From Erythrobacter mangrovi (GTDB taxonomy: Bacteria > Pseudomonadota > Alphaproteobacteria > Sphingomonadales > Sphingomonadaceae): a DNA stretch of 64,000 nt. Positions 9,196-19,801 of the stretch are shown piece by piece. The stretch lies in NCBI RefSeq assembly GCF_013260645.1, contig NZ_CP053921.1:2177763-2241762 (forward strand). Reading direction: 5' to 3'. Position 1 is the first letter of the stretch. Every line of letters starts with the position of its first letter. The position numbers and the translations under genes were made by a program. The notes beneath the pieces are model-generated. The model saw only the letters and a program-made list of their open reading frames with translations, made no database searches and was not told where the DNA came from.

Positions 9196-11670
9196 TCAGC
9201 CGCGCTGTTCAGCAAGCACTTCGGCAACCTTCGCGTTGATCTGTTGTACGCTGAACGGCTTCGGGATGAAGTGCATGTTCTCGATATCGATTTCATTGCG
9301 AAGCTGTTCTTCGGCATAGCCCGACATGAACAGGATAGGCAGCTTGGGCTTCACCTTGCGGATAGCCCTGACCATGGCAGGGCCATCCATTGCCGGCATC
9401 ACGACGTCCGAGACAATCAGGTCGAACTCGGTCTTGCCATTGGCGATTGCGGCAAGCCCTTCCTCGCCATCGCACGCCGTGGTCACCGAATAACCTGCTC
9501 GGACGAGTGCCCGTTCGGCCACCGCACGCACCGTATCCTCGTCTTCGACCAGCAGCAACTTGCCGCCAGCCGACCAGTCGCTTGCCTTCTGCTCTTCCGG
9601 TTCTTCGGGTCGCACCGCGATCGGCATCTCGCCCTTGTGCACGGGCAGGTAGACGGTGAAGCGGGCCCCCGCCGGCGCGCCGTCCGGACCGCGGACGTTG
9701 TCGGCGAAGATGAAGCCGTTCGATTGCTTGACGATACCATAGACCGTCGACAGCCCCAGCCCGGTCCCCTTGCCCTGCTCCTTGGTGGTAAAGAAGGGCT
9801 CGAAGATCTTGTTGAGGTTCTCTTCGGGGATGCCGCCGCCGGTATCCTGGATGATGAGTACCGTGTAGTCGTCGGCAGGCATGATATCGATGCCCATCTT
9901 GCGCACGTCGCGCGCCGAGACGCGGCGCGTCGCGAGCATCAGGCGGCCCTTCCAGTCCTGCTTCCCAGTCTTCGCCGCGTGGGCCTGCATCGCATCGCGC
10001 GCATTCACGGCCAGATTGATGATCACCTGTTCGAGCTGCTGCGGATCCGCCCGGACTGGCCCCAGCTCGCGGTCGTGACGGACCGAGAACTCGATCTTGT
10101 CGCCCATCAGTCGCTTAAGCAGCTGGCTGACTTCGCTGACCACGTCGGGCAGCTGCAGCACAACCGGGCGCAGGGTCTGCTGGCGGCTGAAGGCCAGCAG
10201 TTGCCGTGTCAGCGATGCCGCGCGGTTCGAGTTCGCCCTGATTTGCTGGATGTCGTCGTAATCGCTGTCGCCCGGCGTGTGGCGCAGCAGCATGAGATCG
10301 CAATAGCCGATGATCGCGGTCAGCACGTTGTTGAAGTCGTGCGCGACACCGCCCGCAAGCTGGCCGACCGCCTGCATCTTGGTGGCTTGCGCAACCTGGC
10401 GGCGCAGGCGCTTCTCCTCGGTCGAGTCCGAGATCGAGAGCAGGACGGCCGCATCGCCCAGGCCGCGAATCCCGGCGAGCCCGATCGAGACAGGTTCCTC
10501 CTTGTCGCCGGCCAGGCGGACCGCCATATCGCCGCTGGAGGTTGCGCCCTTGGCAAAGCGCCGCACGGTATCCGCCATCGCCGCCTTGTCTTCGCGCACG
10601 ACAAGGTCGGACGGAAACTGCGGCAGCCCTGCCCCTTCGCGCTCCACCGCACGCAGGAACGCCTTGTTGGCGAAGAGAAAACGGCCGTCGCGATCGGTTA
10701 GCGCCAGCCCCAGCGGTAGTGCCGAAAGCAGGGCCTCGAGCTGTGGAATTGCCGCCTTTCCGCCGCTGTCGCGCCCCCCGCCGATACCCACCGTGCTGTC
10801 GATCAGCATCATCAGCGATGGCGCTTCGTCGGCATCCCTGGTGCGCGGAACACCCGGCTGGTCCAGCGGCACATGGACCAGTGTTTGCGGAGAGCCATGC
10901 TGCCCCTCCCGGGCGAAGAAGATGCGATCGCGATCGTCGGTCCGCAGCAGCTGGACGAACTCCATCCCGGTGAGCGAGTTCTCCTTGCTCCCGGTGGCCC
11001 GTTCCGAAAGGCCCGGACTACCGGCCTGCACAATCCCGTCGGGCGCAACCAGCGCCAACTCGATCCCGGCGCGCGACATGACCTCACCCAGCGAGCCGGC
11101 GATGCGCTCTGCCAGACCGTCATAGCTGCGCTGATGGACGATCTCGGAAAAACGCCAGACGAGGTAGTCTTCGCCCCGCCCCGCCCGATCGACCGTCAGA
11201 CTGAAGTTCCGATCACCCTCCTCTGTGGACAGCATCGCAACCTCGGCGGCACCGTCGCGCCAGGCCTCGCGCGCCGAGGTGGCCATCAGTTCGCGCGACG
11301 CAGTGTCGAACGGCAGTTCGAGCGGCGGACGCGCACCGTGGAACCAATCTTCGTAACTTGTATTGGCGCAGGCCAGCCGATTGGCGCGATCGGTAACGGC
11401 AATCGCGCGACGTCGATTCTCGATCGCCGCAGCGGTGACCGTCCAGTCGGGCTGGGCCAGTTCGGCTTCCTCTGGTGCTGCACGCAAGCGAGCCATCAGC
11501 AGCAGCATCAGCAAGACCGCGATCAGCGCCCCGCCATAGGCCAACGCAACAACGGTTTCCTGCCCGACTAGCCAGACGATCCCGATCGATGCGAGGCAGG
11601 CGATGGCAATCCCGAGGACCAGCGGCAACGGCGGCAACCGCCCGACCGGATTATCCTCATGCGCGTTCAT
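9196..11670 (-). CDS. cckA: Cell-cycle hybrid sensor histidine kinase CckA
   Basis: Membrane kinase/phosphatase feeding the ChpT-CtrA phosphorelay in alphaproteobacteria. The 824-residue protein has two transmembrane helices (about 13-35 and 40-60), PAS-like regions (about 80-180 and 305-415), a dimerisation domain with phospho-acceptor H444 in [11 protein letters not shown], an ATPase domain with N556 in INLAVNARD and a DTGGGIP G1 box, and a C-terminal receiver with D755 in [10 protein letters not shown]. The [10 protein letters not shown] block and the attached receiver are hallmarks of CckA. It overlaps the preceding DUF2062 gene by 4 bp. Other HDFNN-type hybrid kinases exist, but the full architecture and recA neighbourhood favour CckA. 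Confidence 0.92.
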   Translation of the reverse strand: MNAHEDNPVGRLPPLPLVLGIAIACLASIGIVWLVGQETVVALAYGGALIAVLLMLLLMARLRAAPEEAELAQPDWTVTAAAIENRRRAIAVTDRANRLACANTSYEDWFHGARPPLELPFDTASRELMATSAREAWRDGAAEVAMLSTEEGDRNFSLTVDRAGRGEDYLVWRFSEIVHQRSYDGLAERIAGSLGEVMSRAGIELALVAPDGIVQAGSPGLSERATGSKENSLTGMEFVQLLRTDDRDRIFFAREGQHGSPQTLVHVPLDQPGVPRTRDADEAPSLMMLIDSTVGIGGGRDSGGKAAIPQLEALLSALPLGLALTDRDGRFLFANKAFLRAVEREGAGLPQFPSDLVVREDKAAMADTVRRFAKGATSSGDMAVRLAGDKEEPVSIGLAGIRGLGDAAVLLSISDSTEEKRLRRQVAQATKMQAVGQLAGGVAHDFNNVLTAIIGYCDLMLLRHTPGDSDYDDIQQIRANSNRAASLTRQLLAFSRQQTLRPVVLQLPDVVSEVSQLLKRLMGDKIEFSVRHDRELGPVRADPQQLEQVIINLAVNARDAMQAHAAKTGKQDWKGRLMLATRRVSARDVRKMGIDIMPADDYTVLIIQDTGGGIPEENLNKIFEPFFTTKEQGKGTGLGLSTVYGIVKQSNGFIFADNVRGPDGAPAGARFTVYLPVHKGEMPIAVRPEEPEEQKASDWSAGGKLLLVEDEDTVRAVAERALVRAGYSVTTACDGEEGLAAIANGKTEFDLIVSDVVMPAMDGPAMVRAIRKVKPKLPILFMSGYAEEQLRNEIDIENMHFIPKPFSVQQINAKVAEVLAEQRG

Positions 11671-12278
11671 TCCATCTCCCCGGCGAGGCGCGCATCCAGG
11701 CGCCGCTCCATCGCCTTGAGGCGCCTGCGCCGCTTCGCCGCGACGAGAAAGCGCCAGATGACGCCCGAAAGCAAGTAGCCCAGGGCCGCCCCGATGATGG
11801 CAAGTACGATAAACCCGAAGACGGTCACCAACAGCGTGATGCCAACGCCTTCGAACATGCCGACGAACCAGGCCCAGCGACCGCTGGCGATCTCATTTTG
11901 CGCCGCGCCCCCAGTCATTCCCATATCGACCTTGAGAATGAACGCGCCGACGCGGTTCGCCACATAGGCCCAGAATGGCAGGGTGAAGGGGTTCGTGATA
12001 AAGGTCACCAACGCCGCCAAGGGCACGTTTGCACGCGCCGGCAAGGCCATGAAGGCGGCCAGGAAAATCTGCCCCACCGGAATGATGAAGCCAGCGAACA
12101 CGCCGAGTGCCACCCCGCGAGGTACGGAACGGCGCGTGAAGCGCCACAGTTCCGGAGTGAGGAATCGGTGCGCGATCGGTCGCAAATAGCGATTTTCAGC
12201 CATTTCTTCGCGCGTCGGCATGCGCACGCGGAACCAGTCCGCAAGAAAGGTCTTGGATCTGCGCTTGCTCATTGCCAC
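11667..12278 (-). CDS. DUF2062 membrane protein
   Basis: 203-residue inner-membrane protein of the DUF2062 family, function unknown. Several hydrophobic segments are visible, among them VALGVFAGFIIPVGQIFLAA (about 56-75), a middle segment around ITNPFTLPFWAYVANRVGAF, and a third near 145-175. The family signature is the N/P-rich TNPFTLPFWAY. The C-terminus is basic (AAKRRRRLK) and should be cytoplasmic. The stop overlaps the cckA start by 4 bp (ATGA), so the two are translationally coupled. Whether it contributes to kinase localisation is unknown. The start could also be the second Met, two codons in. Confidence 0.82.
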   Translation of the reverse strand: MAMSKRRSKTFLADWFRVRMPTREEMAENRYLRPIAHRFLTPELWRFTRRSVPRGVALGVFAGFIIPVGQIFLAAFMALPARANVPLAALVTFITNPFTLPFWAYVANRVGAFILKVDMGMTGGAAQNEIASGRWAWFVGMFEGVGITLLVTVFGFIVLAIIGAALGYLLSGVIWRFLVAAKRRRRLKAMERRLDARLAGEME

Positions 12279-12376
12279 AACCTTGAAATGCGCCGCCTCC
12301 TTGGCGAGTGCAAGGGGCGCGCGATAGGCCTGTGCGACGAATTCACCATAGCTGTCGACCGGATCCGCGTTGAATG

Positions 12377-12859
12377 TCAGCCGCGTTCGCGCATCAGACG
12401 CGCCTTGTCGCGCTGCCAGTCGCGATCCTTGATCGTCTGGCGCTTGTCCTGCGCCTGCTTGCCCTTGGCCAGGCCGAGCTCAACCTTGGCTCGACCGGTC
12501 GCGTTGAAATAGATCGACAGCGGGATCAGCGTCATGCCCTTGCGCTCGACGGCGCCGAACAGCTTCTCGATCTCGCGCGCATGGAGCAACAGTTTGCGCG
12601 GCCGGCGCGGTTCGTGGTTGAGCCGGTTTCCGTGCGTATACTCCGGTATGTTGGCGTTGATCAGCCAGACTTCGCCATTGCGCACTTCGGCGTAGCTTTC
12701 GGCAATGCTCGCCTCGCCCGCACGCAGTGCCTTTACCTCGGTGCCTTGCAAGGCAAGGCCGGCCTCGAACTTGTCTTCGATGAAATAATCGTACCGCGCG
12801 CGCCGATTCTCGGCGACGGTCTTCTGCTTGTCGAAAGTGGCGGGTTTCGGACGGGCCAT
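12377..12859 (-). CDS. smpB: SsrA-binding protein SmpB
   Basis: Binds tmRNA and delivers it to stalled ribosomes for trans-translation. The start [25 protein letters not shown] is the conserved N-terminus; the longer open frame upstream is not native. The 160-residue length is normal. Family blocks visible include [21 protein letters not shown] and RKLLLH, with the basic C-terminal tail ([17 protein letters not shown]) that inserts in the empty A site. No tmRNA gene was recognised in this window. Confidence 0.97.
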   Translation of the reverse strand: MARPKPATFDKQKTVAENRRARYDYFIEDKFEAGLALQGTEVKALRAGEASIAESYAEVRNGEVWLINANIPEYTHGNRLNHEPRRPRKLLLHAREIEKLFGAVERKGMTLIPLSIYFNATGRAKVELGLAKGKQAQDKRQTIKDRDWQRDKARLMRERG

Positions 12860-12971
12860 AAGGTGGGCGCATGTAGGCGTTGGCGAATGGGATTGAAAGC
12901 CGCCCACGCAAATTCGCTTGCCATTCTCCCTACGGCGCGCAGATAGGCCGGGAAGCCGAGGGACCGAGGCC

Positions 12972-14048
12972 ATGGACGAAGGCCGATCGAACGCGGAAGC
13001 GTTTGCGATTCAGGACATAGTGATCGCACCCGGCACCACGGCCGACCTTGCGATCCCGGTCAGCCAGCAGGTCGGGGGCTTTTCGGCGAAGCTTTCGTTG
13101 CGCGTCCTGCACGGCAAGGAGCCCGGACCGGCCATCTTCGTTTCCGCCGCAGTACATGGCGACGAGATCGTCGGTACGGCGATCATCCAGCAGCTGGCGC
13201 AAACGATCGACCCGCTTCGCCTGGCGGGCACCGTCATCCTCGCCCCGGCGGTGAACATCTTCGGTTTCCTGGCCCATACGCGCTACCTGCCCGACCGGCG
13301 CGACCTCAATCGCAGCTTCCCGGGCAGCAAGCGCGGTTCGCTTGCCGCGCAGCTTGCCAATTGTTTCCTCGAGAACGTGATCGAACGATGCTCGCTCGGC
13401 ATCGATATCCACTCGGCAGCAGTTCATCGCTACAACCTGCCGCAAGTCCGCATCGCTTCTGGCGACCCCTATCTGGTCGAACTGGCCATGGCCTTCGGGG
13501 CGCCGGTCATCATCGAGAGCCCCTTGCGCGACGGTTCGATGCGCGAACTGGCGGCCGAACGCGACACGCCGATCCTGCTGCTGGAGGCTGGCGAAGCGCT
13601 GCGGTTCGATCGCCTGTCGATCGACATCGGAGTCAGCGGGGTCACCCGCGTACTAGCCCATATCGGGATGATCGAGGCAGACGATGGCCTGACCAGCGTC
13701 GGCATTCCTGCGCGCGCCAACAAGTCGAGCTGGGTGCGTGCCCCACGCGGCGGGGTGACGCATCGCCACCGCAAGTCGGGCGACGTGGTCCACAAGGGCG
13801 ATCTGCTCGGTACGGTTGGCGGGTTATTTGGCGAAGAGGCGATGGACATGGTCAGCCCAATCGACGGGATCGTGATCGGCCACGCAACCCTGCCGGTGGT
13901 GAACCAGGGCGACGCGCTGTTTCACATCGCCGAAGTTGCCAACCTCGAACACGCCGGCGATCGGATCGGCACGATCACCGAAGCGATCCTCGCCAGCCAG
14001 CCCAAGGGCCCGGCCCAGCCGCTGCTCGACGAGGATGAGGTGATCTAG
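12972..14048 (+). CDS. Succinylglutamate desuccinylase/aspartoacylase family protein
   Basis: Zinc-dependent deacylase of the M14-like AstE/AspA superfamily, 358 residues; substrate unknown. Zinc ligands H62 and E65 are in the motif AVHGDEIVG and the third ligand is probably the histidine of GIDIHSAA. The substrate-arginine block DLNRSFPG is present. A C-terminal beta-barrel-like half contains HKGDLLG and a biotinyl-like [10 protein letters not shown] stretch, as in the DUF2817/AspA-like branch. The start is taken at MDEGRS, after dropping 18 open codons. It converges with dapA, overlapping by 4 bp at the 3' ends. Confidence 0.85.
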   Translation: MDEGRSNAEAFAIQDIVIAPGTTADLAIPVSQQVGGFSAKLSLRVLHGKEPGPAIFVSAAVHGDEIVGTAIIQQLAQTIDPLRLAGTVILAPAVNIFGFLAHTRYLPDRRDLNRSFPGSKRGSLAAQLANCFLENVIERCSLGIDIHSAAVHRYNLPQVRIASGDPYLVELAMAFGAPVIIESPLRDGSMRELAAERDTPILLLEAGEALRFDRLSIDIGVSGVTRVLAHIGMIEADDGLTSVGIPARANKSSWVRAPRGGVTHRHRKSGDVVHKGDLLGTVGGLFGEEAMDMVSPIDGIVIGHATLPVVNQGDALFHIAEVANLEHAGDRIGTITEAILASQPKGPAQPLLDEDEVI

Positions 14049-14932
14049 AGCAGGCCCGCGCTCGCCTGCGCCTCGTCCACAGCCTTGCGGGCCTTGTCCG
14101 AGGCTTTCACGATCGGTAGGCGAACCTCGTCGGTCATCCAGTCATGCACCCGGCTCAGCGCATATTTGACCGGCGCCGGGCTGGCGTCGGAGAACATCGC
14201 GTAATGCAGCGGGAACAGCCGGTCGTTGAGCTGGCGCGCTTTCTGCAGCTCGTTCGCGGCGATAGCTTCGTGGAACTCGGCACACAGCGCCGGGGCGACA
14301 TTGGCGGTGACCGAGATGCAGCCCCGCCCGCCGGCCGCGGCATGCGGCAACCACAGCTCGTCATTGCCCGACAGCTGGCAGAAATCGCGCCCGATGCCCA
14401 TGCGGTGGTCGGCAACGCGCGAAAGGTCGCCGCTGGCATCCTTGATTGCGACGATTCGGTCGGGGTACTTGCGCACCAGCGCCACCACGGTTTCGTCCTC
14501 GATGTCGGTCACGGTCCGCGCGGGGACGTTATAGAGCACGATCGGCAGGTCGCTGTTTTCGGCAAGGAAGCTGAAATGCGCGATCAACCCGGCCTGGCTG
14601 GGCCGGTTGTAATAAGGCGCGACGCACAGGCCCGCAGCCGCGCCCGCCTTCTTGGAAAAGGTCATGTGCAAGAGCGCGTTGCGCGTGTCGTTCGATCCGC
14701 AACCGGCGATCACCGGCACCCGTCCGGCCGCCTGTTCGATGCAGATCTCGATCACGCGATGATGCTCGGCATTGGACAGGGTCGAAGCTTCGCCCGTGGT
14801 CCCGCAAGCGACCAGCGCAGAGCTGCCGTTGTCGATCTGCCAGTCGATCAGGCGCCTAAAAGCGGCCTCGTCAATCGATCCGTCGCGAAAAGGAGTCACC
14901 AGAGCCGGAATCGAGCCTGAGAACATTTGCAC
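14045..14932 (-). CDS. dapA: 4-hydroxy-tetrahydrodipicolinate synthase
   Basis: Condenses pyruvate with aspartate semialdehyde in lysine and diaminopimelate synthesis. The 295-residue TIM barrel carries the GTTGE motif at 44-48, Tyr134 in LYNVPART and the Schiff-base lysine K164 in AIKDASGDL. All catalytic residues expected for DapA are present. It is transcribed divergently from the lytic transglycosylase gene, whose start lies 88 bp away, and overlaps the deacylase gene at its 3' end. Confidence 0.96.
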   Translation of the reverse strand: MQMFSGSIPALVTPFRDGSIDEAAFRRLIDWQIDNGSSALVACGTTGEASTLSNAEHHRVIEICIEQAAGRVPVIAGCGSNDTRNALLHMTFSKKAGAAAGLCVAPYYNRPSQAGLIAHFSFLAENSDLPIVLYNVPARTVTDIEDETVVALVRKYPDRIVAIKDASGDLSRVADHRMGIGRDFCQLSGNDELWLPHAAAGGRGCISVTANVAPALCAEFHEAIAANELQKARQLNDRLFPLHYAMFSDASPAPVKYALSRVHDWMTDEVRLPIVKASDKARKAVDEAQASAGLL

Positions 14933-15020
14933 ATTGCCTCATGTTGGTTGCATGAAGTTCCGCGTGAATTCGCGGATCGAAAACACTCATTCATCACCTG
15001 ATAAGGAGCCGGGGGGCAAT

Positions 15021-16979
15021 ATGTCCATCATGGGCAAGAGGACAGCATTTTCTTTCGCGTTCGCCCTTGGCGGAACCATTCTCGGGGCATCCCCTGCGCT
15101 CGCCCAGGACGGCGCAGCGTGGGACAAGGCCCGCAACGACCTGGTGGCGCAATCACCCGGCCCGATGGCGCAGGCAATATCGCGCTGGGAATACCTCACA
15201 TCCCGCGACGGGCTGCCGTTCTCCGAATATGCCGGGTTCATCATCACCTATCCGGGTTTCCCGAAACAGGCGCTGCTGCAGTCGCGGGCGGAGGACGCTC
15301 TCGACAGTGACGCGGTCTCACCCGAATCATTGGTCTCGTTCTTCGATCGCTATCCGCCGATCTCGAACGCCGCCCGCGCGCGCTATGCGCTGGCCCTGGC
15401 CACGCTCCAGCGCCCCGAAGCATTCGCGGTAGCGCGGCAGGCCTGGCGCGGCGGCAAGATGAGCGGCCCGGCCGAAGCCTATATGCAGGGCCTGTTCGGG
15501 GCGCGGCTCACTGCCGATGACCACGCCGCGCGAATGGATGCGTTGCTGTGGCAAGGCGACAAGGAAGCTGCAGCCCGTCACGTGGTAAATCTTGGCACCA
15601 GTGAGCGCGCGACGGCCATGGCGCGGCTCGCCCTGCTGCAGGGCAGCACCCCCCAGCAGGCCGGCCTTGAAGTTCCCGCCAATGCCCAGGGCGATGCTGG
15701 CTACGTCTACAATCTGGCCCGCTATTACCGCACCAGCGGCCAGCTGCCGCTCGCGGTGAACACGCTCGCCAACCGCGCGCCCTTTGCCAAGCCGGCCTTC
15801 GACCCCGAGGATTTCATCGGCGAGGCGCTGCGCATCGCCAAGTCAGCGGGTTCAGACCCGGCCGCCCGCATCGCATCGCGGGTGGACGACCTCTTCGTTC
15901 CCGGTGCCGACGTCAGCAAGATGGCCTACCGCCTGCGCGACGATTACACCACGCTGATGTGGCTCGGCGGGACGAGCGCGCTGTGGAACCTGGGTGACGG
16001 CAACCGCGCCGCGCCGCTGTTCTACCGTTATGGCGCCGCGGCCCAGACACCGCAGACACGATCCAAGGGCTTCTATTGGGCCGGCTATGCCAGCAAGCGC
16101 GCCGGCAATACCGCCGAAGCCAGCCGCTATTTCGAAATGGCGGCGCAGTACCCTGAACGTTTCTACGGCCAGCTGGCGCTGCGCGAGCTTGGGCGTTCCT
16201 TCCCGCCGCTCGCCAATGCCGCCCTCGTGAACCCGACGACGGACCAGCGCGCGGCCTTCAACCGCCAGCCGCTGACCGCTGCCGTGCGCGAAGTGGCGCG
16301 CGACGCGCCATGGCGCACGGGCATCCAGTTCTACAAGGCGATTGCCGAGCAGGCCGAAACGCCCGAGGAACACGCCCTGGTCGCGGAACTGGCGCGCGAG
16401 ATCGGCCGCCGCGACCTCGCCGTGATCCTGTCCGATGCGGCGGGCGCCGATGGTCATCACGAGTTCGTGGTCCAGGGCTTCCCAACCATGCCCGTCCCTC
16501 CGGGATCGAACTGGACCATGGTCCACGCGATCACCCGCCAGGAAAGCCAGTTCGCCCAGAATGCGATCAGCCACGCCGGTGCGCGCGGGTTGATGCAACT
16601 GATGCCGGGCACAGCGCGCGAACAGGCGGGCAAGCTCGGCATGAATTACATGTCGGCCGACCTGATCGAATCGCCGAGCTATAATATCCAGCTCGGCAAC
16701 GGCTATTTCGCGCGAATGATGGACTACTACGGCGGGGCGTACCCCCTCGCCATCGCGGCCTATAATGCCGGTCCGGGCAATGTGAACAAATGGCTCGCGG
16801 CCAACGGCGATCCGCGCAAAGGCAGTGTCCCTTGGATCGAATGGATCGAGCGTATCCCGATCTATGAGACCAAGAACTACGTCCAGCGCGTGATCGAGAA
16901 TGCAGCAGTCTACGAACAGCTCCACCCGGACAAGGTTCTCTACGGCAAACCGAAGCTGGTGAGTGACTTCCTGCGCTGA
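15021..16979 (+). CDS. Soluble lytic murein transglycosylase
   Basis: Cleaves the glycan strands of peptidoglycan to give anhydromuropeptides in the periplasm. The start at MSIMGKRTAF gives a signal peptide cut after SPALAQ, preceded by AAGGAGCC; earlier starts would bury the signal. The mature protein has a long helical solenoid (about 30-470), as in Slt70, and a C-terminal SLT domain. Its catalytic glutamate is E508 in ITRQESQF. Further family blocks are HAGARGLMQLMP and AIAAYNAGPGNV. Length 652 is typical. The stop overlaps the next start by one base (TGATG). Confidence 0.94.
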   Translation: MSIMGKRTAFSFAFALGGTILGASPALAQDGAAWDKARNDLVAQSPGPMAQAISRWEYLTSRDGLPFSEYAGFIITYPGFPKQALLQSRAEDALDSDAVSPESLVSFFDRYPPISNAARARYALALATLQRPEAFAVARQAWRGGKMSGPAEAYMQGLFGARLTADDHAARMDALLWQGDKEAAARHVVNLGTSERATAMARLALLQGSTPQQAGLEVPANAQGDAGYVYNLARYYRTSGQLPLAVNTLANRAPFAKPAFDPEDFIGEALRIAKSAGSDPAARIASRVDDLFVPGADVSKMAYRLRDDYTTLMWLGGTSALWNLGDGNRAAPLFYRYGAAAQTPQTRSKGFYWAGYASKRAGNTAEASRYFEMAAQYPERFYGQLALRELGRSFPPLANAALVNPTTDQRAAFNRQPLTAAVREVARDAPWRTGIQFYKAIAEQAETPEEHALVAELAREIGRRDLAVILSDAAGADGHHEFVVQGFPTMPVPPGSNWTMVHAITRQESQFAQNAISHAGARGLMQLMPGTAREQAGKLGMNYMSADLIESPSYNIQLGNGYFARMMDYYGGAYPLAIAAYNAGPGNVNKWLAANGDPRKGSVPWIEWIERIPIYETKNYVQRVIENAAVYEQLHPDKVLYGKPKLVSDFLR

Positions 16980-17479
16980 TGTCGACTAACGGTGGTGCGA
17001 TGTCCGCACCCAGCAATCCCATCACCCCGGCCGGCTACGTCGCGCTGAAGGCACGCTACGATCATCTGCTGGGAACCGAGCGTCCCGCGATCGTCGAGAT
17101 CGTCAGCTGGGCAGCAGGCAATGGCGACCGCAGCGAGAACGGCGATTACCTCTATGGTCGCAAGCGCATGCGCGAGATCGATCGTGAACTGGCGCATCTG
17201 GCACGCAGGATGAAGGCCGCCAGGGTCATCGACCCCGGTGAGCAGCCGGACAAATCGCGCGCCTTCTTCGGGGCGACCGTGACCCTGGCCGACGAAGACG
17301 ACAACGAGATGATCGTGACGTTGGTCGGCGACGATGAGCAGGATGCGAGCGCTGGCAGGATCGGCTGGTCGAGCCCGATCGCCCGTGCGATCAAGGGTGC
17401 GGCAATCGGGGATTTGCGCAGCGTGAGGCTTCCCGGGGGCGTCAAGGAATGGGAAGTTGTCGCCATTGCCTATGCGTAA
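16979..17479 (+). CDS. greB: Transcription elongation factor of the GreA/GreB family
   Basis: Stimulates transcript cleavage by backtracked RNA polymerase. The 166-residue protein has the N-terminal coiled coil, with the tip acidic residues expected in NGDRSENGDYLYGRKRMREID, and the C-terminal FKBP-like domain with GRIGWSSPIARAIKGA. The YGRKR stretch and basic patch fit GreB better than GreA. It is coupled to the transglycosylase gene by TGATG; an internal ATG at 17000 is an alternative start. It overlaps the next gene by 8 bp. Confidence 0.86.
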   Translation: MSTNGGAMSAPSNPITPAGYVALKARYDHLLGTERPAIVEIVSWAAGNGDRSENGDYLYGRKRMREIDRELAHLARRMKAARVIDPGEQPDKSRAFFGATVTLADEDDNEMIVTLVGDDEQDASAGRIGWSSPIARAIKGAAIGDLRSVRLPGGVKEWEVVAIAYA

Positions 17480-17960
17480 ACTTATCGCCCTGACAGTACT
17501 CGCGCTTGCCGCGCCGCTGGCCGCGAAGGACGATCTGGGCGTATTCTCGGATTGGGGCGCGTTCCGCGATCCTTCGGTGCCGCGCTGCTATGCGATCGCC
17601 GTTCCTGAAGCGAGCAGGCTGAGCCGCGACTTCAGCCCGTTCGCAACCATCGCCACCTGGCCACGCCGCAACCTGCGTGGGCAGGTTCATTTCCGCCTCT
17701 CGCGCCGACTGGCAACCAATGGTGCGATCACGCTTCAAATCGGGAATCGTAGCTTTCGCCTGACCGGCGGTGGTGGCGATGCCTGGGCGCGGGATCGCAC
17801 GATGGACGCGACCATCGTCGCCGCCATGCGCTCGGCGTCACGCATGACAATTCGGGCCAGCGACACACGCGGTCGACGCTTCTCGAACACCTATTCGCTA
17901 AGCGGGGCAGCGACCGCGATGGACGCAGCCACGCTCGCTTGCGCAAGGTTGGGACGATGA
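17472..17960 (+). CDS. Exported protein, invasion-associated locus B-like
   Basis: 162-residue secreted protein of unknown role. The start MRKLIALTVLALAAPLAAK gives a clear signal peptide. The mature part begins VFSDWGAFRD followed by CYAIAVPE, a pattern found in IalB-like proteins of sphingomonads, with a second cysteine near the end (LACARLG) that could form a disulfide. It overlaps the Gre-factor gene by 8 bp and the following gene by 4 bp (ATGA), so it sits inside a coupled run. The IalB family name does not establish a function here. Confidence 0.65.
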   Translation: MRKLIALTVLALAAPLAAKDDLGVFSDWGAFRDPSVPRCYAIAVPEASRLSRDFSPFATIATWPRRNLRGQVHFRLSRRLATNGAITLQIGNRSFRLTGGGGDAWARDRTMDATIVAAMRSASRMTIRASDTRGRRFSNTYSLSGAATAMDAATLACARLGR

Positions 17961-18337
17961 GCAAGCGCGCGCGAATCCTCGATTTCAACTTTGTCCTCGC
18001 GGTGCCCGATGCCATGGCGACCGCACGTTGGTGGGTCGATGAAATGGGTTTCGGCGGTCTCCAGGACCTTGACGGATGGGTCTTCGTTGCACGCGAACGC
18101 TTTATGATCATGCTTGGCAGTTGCCCTGATGCGATCCCGGTCTCCAACCTCGGCGACCACCAGTATTTCGGCTACATCAGGCTCGATGATCTCGACGCCT
18201 ACTTCGCAGAGATTTCCGGAAATGCGGTCGACTTCATCAAGCACCCAATCGATGAACCTTGGGGCATGCGCGAATTCGCGGTCCGCACCCCAGATGGCCA
18301 CCGGGTGATGTTCGGTCAGGAGATCGCGACCGACTAG
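17957..18337 (+). CDS. VOC (glyoxalase/bleomycin resistance) superfamily protein
   Basis: 126-residue single-domain protein with the VOC fold pattern: an N-terminal strand DFNFVLAVPD, helix ATARWWVDEMGF, and a closing strand pair ending REFAVRTPDGHRVMFGQ. One possible metal-ligand pair is present (H in GDHQYFGYI and E in the last strand), but enzymatic class cannot be assigned. The start MSKRAR overlaps the previous stop in ATGA. Function unknown. Confidence 0.75.
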   Translation: MSKRARILDFNFVLAVPDAMATARWWVDEMGFGGLQDLDGWVFVARERFMIMLGSCPDAIPVSNLGDHQYFGYIRLDDLDAYFAEISGNAVDFIKHPIDEPWGMREFAVRTPDGHRVMFGQEIATD

Positions 18338-18373
18338 CTTTCGCGGCAAGGCGCGACTATATGCGCGCCTCCC

Positions 18374-19615
18374 ATGGCCGATACGCAACTCATGAGCATC
18401 CCCGGGCAGATCGACCCGGTTCCCGTCGCGCGTGACATCACGCCGCGTGCCGACGGCCGCATCGACCTGATCGGCCTACCCAAGGATCGCATCCGCGAAC
18501 TGTTCGAAGAGGCCGGGCTCGAGCCGAAGCAGGCCAAGTTGCGCGCCAAGCAGGTGTTCCACTGGCTCTACCATCGCGGCGTGACCGATTTCGAGGCGAT
18601 GACCGACATCGCCAAGACCATGCGCCCCTGGCTGGCCGAACGTTTCGTCATCGAGCGTCCCGATGTGGTCGAAGCCCAGCATTCGGTCGATGGTACGCGC
18701 AAGTGGTTGCTGCGCACCGCGGACGGCCACGAATTCGAGATGGTGTTCATCCCGGACGCTGATCGCGGAACCTTGTGCGTCTCATCACAGGTCGGTTGCA
18801 CGCTCAACTGCCGCTTCTGCCATACCGGGACGATGAAGCTGGTGCGCAACCTGACGCCCGGCGAAATCGTCGGCCAGGTCATGCTGGCGCGCGATGCGCT
18901 GGGTGAATGGCCCAAGGGCAGCATGGCGGGTCTCGACGAGGAAGAGGACAGCGCGCACTACACTTCCGACGGGCGCCTGCTGACCAACATCGTGATGATG
19001 GGCATGGGCGAGCCGCTCTATAACTTCGACAACGTCAAGGGGGCGCTCAAGCTGGTGATGGACGGCGACGGGCTGGCCCTGTCGAAGCGCCGCATCACCC
19101 TCTCCACCAGCGGCGTGGTGCCGATGATGGATCGCTGCGGCGAAGAGATCGGGGTCAACCTTGCGGTTTCGCTCCACGCGGTGACCAAGGAAATTCGCGA
19201 CGAGATCGTTCCGCTCAACAAGAAATACGGTATCGAGGAACTGCTCGAAGCCTGCGCCGCCTATCCCGGCGCGTCGAATGCGCGGCGGATCACCTTCGAA
19301 TACGTCATGCTCAAGGACAAGAACGACAGCGACGAGCATGCGCTCGAACTGGTCCGGCTGATCAAGCACTACAAGCTGCCCGCCAAGGTGAACCTGATCC
19401 CGTTCAACCCCTGGCCCGGTGCGCCCTATGAGTGCTCGACGCCCGAGCGGGTGAGGCGTTTCTCCGAAATCGTCTTCGAACACGGCATCAGTGCCCCGGT
19501 GCGCACCCCGCGCGGGCGCGACATCGATGCAGCTTGCGGCCAGCTCAAGACCGCTGCCGAAAAGAAGAGCCGCGCGCAACGCGACCGTGAGGCCGCCGAA
19601 GCCGCTCAGGCGTGA
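18374..19615 (+). CDS. rlmN: Dual-specificity 23S rRNA A2503 / tRNA A37 C2-methyltransferase
   Basis: Radical-SAM enzyme that methylates C2 of A2503 in 23S rRNA and A37 in some tRNAs. Length 413. The cluster-binding CxxxCxxC is C142-C146-C149 in [11 protein letters not shown]. The two catalytic cysteines of the family are visible: C135 in GTLCVSSQV and a C-terminal one in DIDAACGQL. The GMGEPLYN motif for SAM binding follows. It stands alone, 36 bp after the VOC gene. Confidence 0.97.
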   Translation: MADTQLMSIPGQIDPVPVARDITPRADGRIDLIGLPKDRIRELFEEAGLEPKQAKLRAKQVFHWLYHRGVTDFEAMTDIAKTMRPWLAERFVIERPDVVEAQHSVDGTRKWLLRTADGHEFEMVFIPDADRGTLCVSSQVGCTLNCRFCHTGTMKLVRNLTPGEIVGQVMLARDALGEWPKGSMAGLDEEEDSAHYTSDGRLLTNIVMMGMGEPLYNFDNVKGALKLVMDGDGLALSKRRITLSTSGVVPMMDRCGEEIGVNLAVSLHAVTKEIRDEIVPLNKKYGIEELLEACAAYPGASNARRITFEYVMLKDKNDSDEHALELVRLIKHYKLPAKVNLIPFNPWPGAPYECSTPERVRRFSEIVFEHGISAPVRTPRGRDIDAACGQLKTAAEKKSRAQRDREAAEAAQA

Positions 19616-19761
19616 ATTTTGGGCTGGCGAAGACCGCTAACGCGCGCCCCTTTCCTACAAATTGGCCCTGTGCTGAATAGCGTGCATGACTAACGCCAAT
19701 CAGGTTGAAACCACGCAATTGCACCGCCTTCCGCGGGGTTGTTCCTTAAACTTCAGGACAG

Positions 19762-19782
19762 TGTTCCATGTGTTCCATCCTG
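19762..19782 (+). repeat. Dispersed TGTTCCA element, copy 1
   Basis: 21-bp element made of two TGTTCCA heptamers two bases apart followed by TCCTG. It is identical, in opposite orientation, to the copy at 25563 and differs by two bases from the copy at 37187. It sits 20 bp upstream of the MOSC-protein start. Confidence 0.75.
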
Positions 19783-19801
19783 TAGGAACCGGAGTGTTCA
19801 A

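Noticed and set aside
19762..19782. LexA box at the TGTTCCA repeat
   Set aside because: The GTTC half-sites are five bases apart, not seven; they do not match the boxes at recA and uvrA.
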